From positions 1 through 9,326 of the forward strand of contig CAZZCS010000089.1 of assembly GCA_964652645.1 (NCBI GenBank): 9,326 nucleotides of DNA, in the 5' to 3' direction. The stretch comes from CAZZCS01 sp964652645 (GTDB lineage Bacteria > Cloacimonadota > Cloacimonadia > Cloacimonadales > Cloacimonadaceae). The notes below the pieces were generated by a model. The model made no database searches. It saw only the letters and a program-made list of their open reading frames with translations, and was not told where the DNA came from. Shown here in pieces: positions 6,820-9,326 of the stretch. How positions within the stretch are numbered: position 1 is the stretch's first letter; each line of letters opens with the position of its first letter. The translations under genes and the position numbers were made by a program.

Positions 6820-8038
6820 AGTTTCTGGCCTCTACGAGGCTCCTCCCTCCAAGAGCGCTGCGATTCGCGCCATAGCCATAGCCGCCCAAAAGCAGGAGCC
6901 CACCAGGATCTCCGGACTCTGTGGCTGCGAAGATATCGAAGCCGCTCTGCAGATGGCCTCTGCCTTGGGGGTCAGGATCCAGAAGTACGATACGCATCAC
7001 CAGATCAGCGGTGGACTGCAGGATCAGGAGGCGGAGTTGAGCTCTGGAGAATCTGCTTTGGCATTTAGAGTTTTCGCTCCGATAGCTGCCCGGCTGAGCT
7101 CCAAAATCCGCATCCAGGCCACAGCTTCCCTGCTATCCCGTCCCCAGCAGTTTTTGGTGGATTCTCTCGCCTCGCTTGGGGTTCAATGTACTGCCAGTAA
7201 CGGTTTTCCGCCCCTCGAGCTCAAAGGCCCCATCACCCAAAACACCTGCACCATCGATGGTTCCCATGGCTCTCAACTCGTGAGTGGCCTTCTCATCGCC
7301 ATGGCCCAAAACCCAGGCGGCTTCTGCCTGAATCTCATAAATCCAACGAGTAAACCCTACATAGATCTCACTCTGGAGACCCTGCAGAGCTTTGGCATCG
7401 AAGTTCAGCGCCAGGGCTATGACAGATTTTATATCCCTGCTGATCAGCGTATTAGCGGAGCGGAATTTGAAGTGGAAGGCGATTTCAGCAGTGCCGCCTT
7501 CTTTGCCGTGCTTGCCGCCACCAAGGGCGAGATCAGCCTGGCAAACCTCAGGCAGGACTCCCTCCAGGCAGATGCAGCGATCATTACGGCTCTACGCTCG
7601 GCCGGTGCAATCTGCGAATGGCAGGGCGATACTCTCTTGGTAAAAAAGCAAGAGCTGCTTCCCTTCAGCTTCGATGCCACAAATTGCCCCGATCTCTTTC
7701 CCCCGCTGGTAGCTCTCGCGGCTCACATCGACGGCATTTGCGTAATCAAGGGTACTCACAGACTCTACCACAAGGAGAGTAATAGGGCCCAGAGCCTGGT
7801 CGAAGCCTTTGGCAGATTGGGAGTTGCGCTCCGGGAAACAGAGGACAAGCTCATCATCCGGGGAGCTACGCTCCGCTCCGGAACCATCAATCCCATGGGG
7901 GATCACAGGATAGCCATGGCTGCCGCTATATGCGCAGATCAGAAGATCAGCATAGGCATCCTGAATACGTATTTGGTCAACAAGTCTTATAAAAACTTTT
8001 TTTCAGACCTGGCTCAGGCAGGAGGTACCATTGAATAG
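6794..8038 (+). CDS. aroA: 3-phosphoshikimate 1-carboxyvinyltransferase (EPSP synthase)
   Basis: The 414-residue enzyme joins shikimate 3-phosphate and phosphoenolpyruvate to make EPSP, step 6. Family residues sit at near-constant offset from E. coli AroA: Lys20 and Arg25 (PPSKSAAIR), Arg92, Ser160 and Gln161 (GSHGSQ), Asp300 (CPDLFPP), Glu328 (KESNR), Arg372 (GDHRIAMA) and Lys397 (NKSYKNFF). The 28-residue Asp-Glu and 25-residue Arg-Lys spacings match exactly. The usual GNAGTAMRP loop reads GESALAFRV at 85-93, putting Ala88 where E. coli has Gly96, and KESDR reads KESNR. The start is fixed by the N-terminal Lys20 motif; no other start codon fits. There is no clear Shine-Dalgarno. The gene begins 26 bases inside the preceding fusion gene, so it probably depends on translational coupling. 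Confidence 0.95.
   Translation: MKKSVTISKVSGLYEAPPSKSAAIRAIAIAAQKQEPTRISGLCGCEDIEAALQMASALGVRIQKYDTHHQISGGLQDQEAELSSGESALAFRVFAPIAARLSSKIRIQATASLLSRPQQFLVDSLASLGVQCTASNGFPPLELKGPITQNTCTIDGSHGSQLVSGLLIAMAQNPGGFCLNLINPTSKPYIDLTLETLQSFGIEVQRQGYDRFYIPADQRISGAEFEVEGDFSSAAFFAVLAATKGEISLANLRQDSLQADAAIITALRSAGAICEWQGDTLLVKKQELLPFSFDATNCPDLFPPLVALAAHIDGICVIKGTHRLYHKESNRAQSLVEAFGRLGVALRETEDKLIIRGATLRSGTINPMGDHRIAMAAAICADQKISIGILNTYLVNKSYKNFFSDLAQAGGTIE
8020..8025 (+). promoter_or_regulatory. aroC ribosome binding site supporting a TTG start
   Basis: AGGAGG, a full consensus Shine-Dalgarno, lies inside the end of aroA and five bases before TTG 8031. Together with the chorismate synthase N-terminus encoded right after the TTG, it justifies a non-ATG start. 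Confidence 0.8.
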
Positions 8039-9026
8039 CTTTGGCAGAATCTTTCGCATCAGTCTCTTCGGGGAATCACACGGCAGCCATATCGGCGTCA
8101 CGATCGACGGTTGCCCCCCAGGGATCAGTATTACTGAAGCGGATTTTGAGGATGATCTGGATAGACGCAGGACGGGAGCCTTGGGCAGCAGCGGCCGCAG
8201 CGAAGCAGATATTCCCCGGCTCATCTCCGGAATCCAGGCAGGCTACAGCACCGGTGCTCCGATCACCATCCTCTTTGAAAACACAAACATCCGCTCCCAG
8301 GATTATGCCAGGTTTGCGGCTCATCCCCGTCCCGGCCACGCAGACTTTACGGCTATGCGCAAGTATGGCGGTTTCCACGATCAGCGCGGGGGTGGACACC
8401 TCTCGGCCCGGCTCACGCTGGGGCTCACAGCCGCAGGAGTGATCGCCAAGAAGCTGATAGACCCCATCCAGGTATGTGCAGAGCTGGTAGAAGCTGGAGG
8501 AGAGCGGGATTTTGCCCAGGCCATCCAGGCTGCCCAGGAGGCGCAGGATAGCATCGGCGGGATCATCTCGTGCACGGTGAATTCCGTTCCCGTTGGGCTG
8601 GGAGAGCCGTTCTTTGATAGCGTGGAATCCCAGATCAGTCATGCCATCTTTGCCATTCCGGCAGTGAAGGGGCTGGAATTTGGTGCAGGATTCCGATCCG
8701 CCTCGCTCAAGGGCAGCCAGATGAACGATTGCCTCGTAAACGCCGATGGTAAGACCGCTTCAAACAACAGCGGCGGCATCAATGGCGGGATCACCAACGG
8801 TAACCCCATCACTTTTCGGGTAGCCCTGCGTCCTGCCCCCTCAATAGGCCTGCCTCAGGAGACCTGGAACTTTACCACAGGCCAGATGGAACCCCTCATC
8901 ATCAGAGGCAGGCACGATACCTGTCCTGCCATCAGAGCGGCGGTAATCGTGGAAGCTGCCACGGCGATCGTGCTGGCAGATCTGAGCTTGATCCAGGGCA
9001 GCCAGACACCCAAAACAGCCAGATAA
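8031..9026 (+). CDS. aroC: Chorismate synthase
   Basis: The 331-residue protein performs step 7, trans-elimination of phosphate from EPSP to give chorismate, a reaction that needs reduced FMN. It starts at TTG, giving MNSFGRIFRISLFGESHG, the expected N-terminus with conserved His17. Further signatures are RRRTGALGSSGRSEAD, PGHADF with His103, KYGGFHDQRGGGHLSAR, NNSGGINGGITNG, RPAPSI and RHDTCPAIRAAVIVEAA. The GGGHLSAR form and rather short length resemble the Firmicutes and Bacteroidetes type more than the E. coli type. No flavin reductase domain is present, so reduced flavin must come from elsewhere. The first eight bases overlap the end of aroA. The start is directly supported by the AGGAGG noted separately. 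Confidence 0.96.
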   Translation: MNSFGRIFRISLFGESHGSHIGVTIDGCPPGISITEADFEDDLDRRRTGALGSSGRSEADIPRLISGIQAGYSTGAPITILFENTNIRSQDYARFAAHPRPGHADFTAMRKYGGFHDQRGGGHLSARLTLGLTAAGVIAKKLIDPIQVCAELVEAGGERDFAQAIQAAQEAQDSIGGIISCTVNSVPVGLGEPFFDSVESQISHAIFAIPAVKGLEFGAGFRSASLKGSQMNDCLVNADGKTASNNSGGINGGITNGNPITFRVALRPAPSIGLPQETWNFTTGQMEPLIIRGRHDTCPAIRAAVIVEAATAIVLADLSLIQGSQTPKTAR

Positions 9027-9036
9027 GGAGCAGATT

Positions 9037-9306
9037 ATGCAGGATAAACCCACTTTAGCGGAGCTGAGAGCTCTCATGGATGGCATTGACGATGCCCTGG
9101 TAAAGCTGCTTGTGATGAGGATGCAGTGCTCCCTCAAGATCAAAGATCTGAAACCCGCCATCGAAGATAAAGCCAGGGAAGAGCAGGTCTTCCAAAACGT
9201 TCGAGCCCTGGCAACAGAGCCGCTCGACCCGGATTTCTGCGAGGAGCTCTATAGGTTTATTATCGCAGAGAGTAAGAGGCTGCAGGGTAGTGGTGCCGTA
9301 TCGTAG
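9037..9306 (+). CDS. aroQ: Chorismate mutase, AroQ class, monofunctional
   Basis: This 89-residue all-helical protein should convert chorismate to prephenate, committing flux to Phe and Tyr. AAGGAG at 9025-9030 precedes the ATG by six bases, and the gene starts 10 bases after aroC. Residues match the E. coli P-protein mutase active site: Arg11, Arg28, Lys39, Asp44, Arg47, Glu48, Ser79 and Gln83. The first three share E. coli numbering. Asp-Arg-Glu falls four residues earlier because the connecting loop is short, and the Ser-Gln spacing of four is kept. No prephenate dehydratase, dehydrogenase or DAHP synthase domain is attached, and the stop at 9304 is clear. Those functions may be downstream outside the window. 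Note that the symbol aroQ is also used for type II dehydroquinase, which this is not. Confidence 0.9.
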   Translation: MQDKPTLAELRALMDGIDDALVKLLVMRMQCSLKIKDLKPAIEDKAREEQVFQNVRALATEPLDPDFCEELYRFIIAESKRLQGSGAVS

Positions 9307-9321
9307 CATTCCGATGCTGCG
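9302..9321 (+). other. Small hairpin across the chorismate mutase stop codon
   Basis: CGTAGCAT (9302-9309) pairs with ATGCTGCG (9314-9321) around the loop TCCG, giving an 8-bp stem with one G-U pair. The loop fits the stable UNCG tetraloop pattern, although its closing pair is T-A. Only five bases follow before the window ends and no T-run is visible, so a terminator cannot be shown. The ATG at 9314 inside the stem might instead start a next gene, which cannot be judged from 13 bases. Confidence 0.35.
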
Positions 9322-9326
9322 TAGAG

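Noticed and set aside
3891..8038. Operon as a split version of the fungal AROM protein
   Set aside because: AROM order is B-A-K-D-E, whereas here it is B-D-E-K-A, so common descent of the layout is not supported.
8076..8642. 188-codon antisense frame under aroC
   Set aside because: It is a shadow of chorismate synthase. No recognisable domain or start signal.
1..9326. CRISPR array, mobile element, phage, toxin-antitoxin or defence genes
   Set aside because: No regular repeats, terminal inverted repeats, transposase, integrase or defence-type domains were seen on either strand.

Overview
The window looks like bacterial chromosome from the FCB superphylum. Candidatus Cloacimonadota is my best guess, but this rests on protein style only, with no marker gene or database search. 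The clue is two adjacent secreted proteins ending in FlgD-like, type IX-style C-terminal sorting domains (pattern NPFNPETT ... GQ.V ... G.H ... G..L.SG.YF). Most genes also have clear Shine-Dalgarno sequences. All genes lie on the + strand. I see no tRNA, rRNA, CRISPR array, insertion sequence or phage gene.

Region 1 (1-3752) is a surface or secreted protein pair. The first gene runs in from the left edge. The second is an 831-residue parallel beta-helix protein with a signal peptide, a PKD-like domain carrying an EF-hand-type calcium loop, and the same kind of C-terminal tail. Ten bases separate the two genes. This region looks AT-richer than what follows.

Region 2 (3753-3890) is a 138-base intergenic leader. 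It holds a possible -35 box, two mutually exclusive hairpins, a 12-codon mini-ORF ending one base before aroB, and the aroB ribosome binding site.

Region 3 (3891-9306) is a compact aromatic-biosynthesis operon: aroB, a three-domain fusion aroD-aroE-aroK, aroA, aroC and an AroQ-type chorismate mutase. Neighbouring genes overlap by 23, 26 and 8 bases, and the last junction is a 10-base gap. Together they carry DAHP through 3-dehydroquinate, 3-dehydroshikimate, shikimate, shikimate 3-phosphate, EPSP and chorismate to prephenate. DAHP synthase, the first step, is not in the window. Domain order along the DNA exactly follows reaction order, both between genes and inside the fusion.

The most notable observations are the single-polypeptide AroD-AroE-AroK enzyme, the strict pathway colinearity, active-site substitutions in the AroD and AroA proteins (including Ala at the position of E. 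coli EPSP synthase Gly96), and the possible structural switch in the aroB leader.
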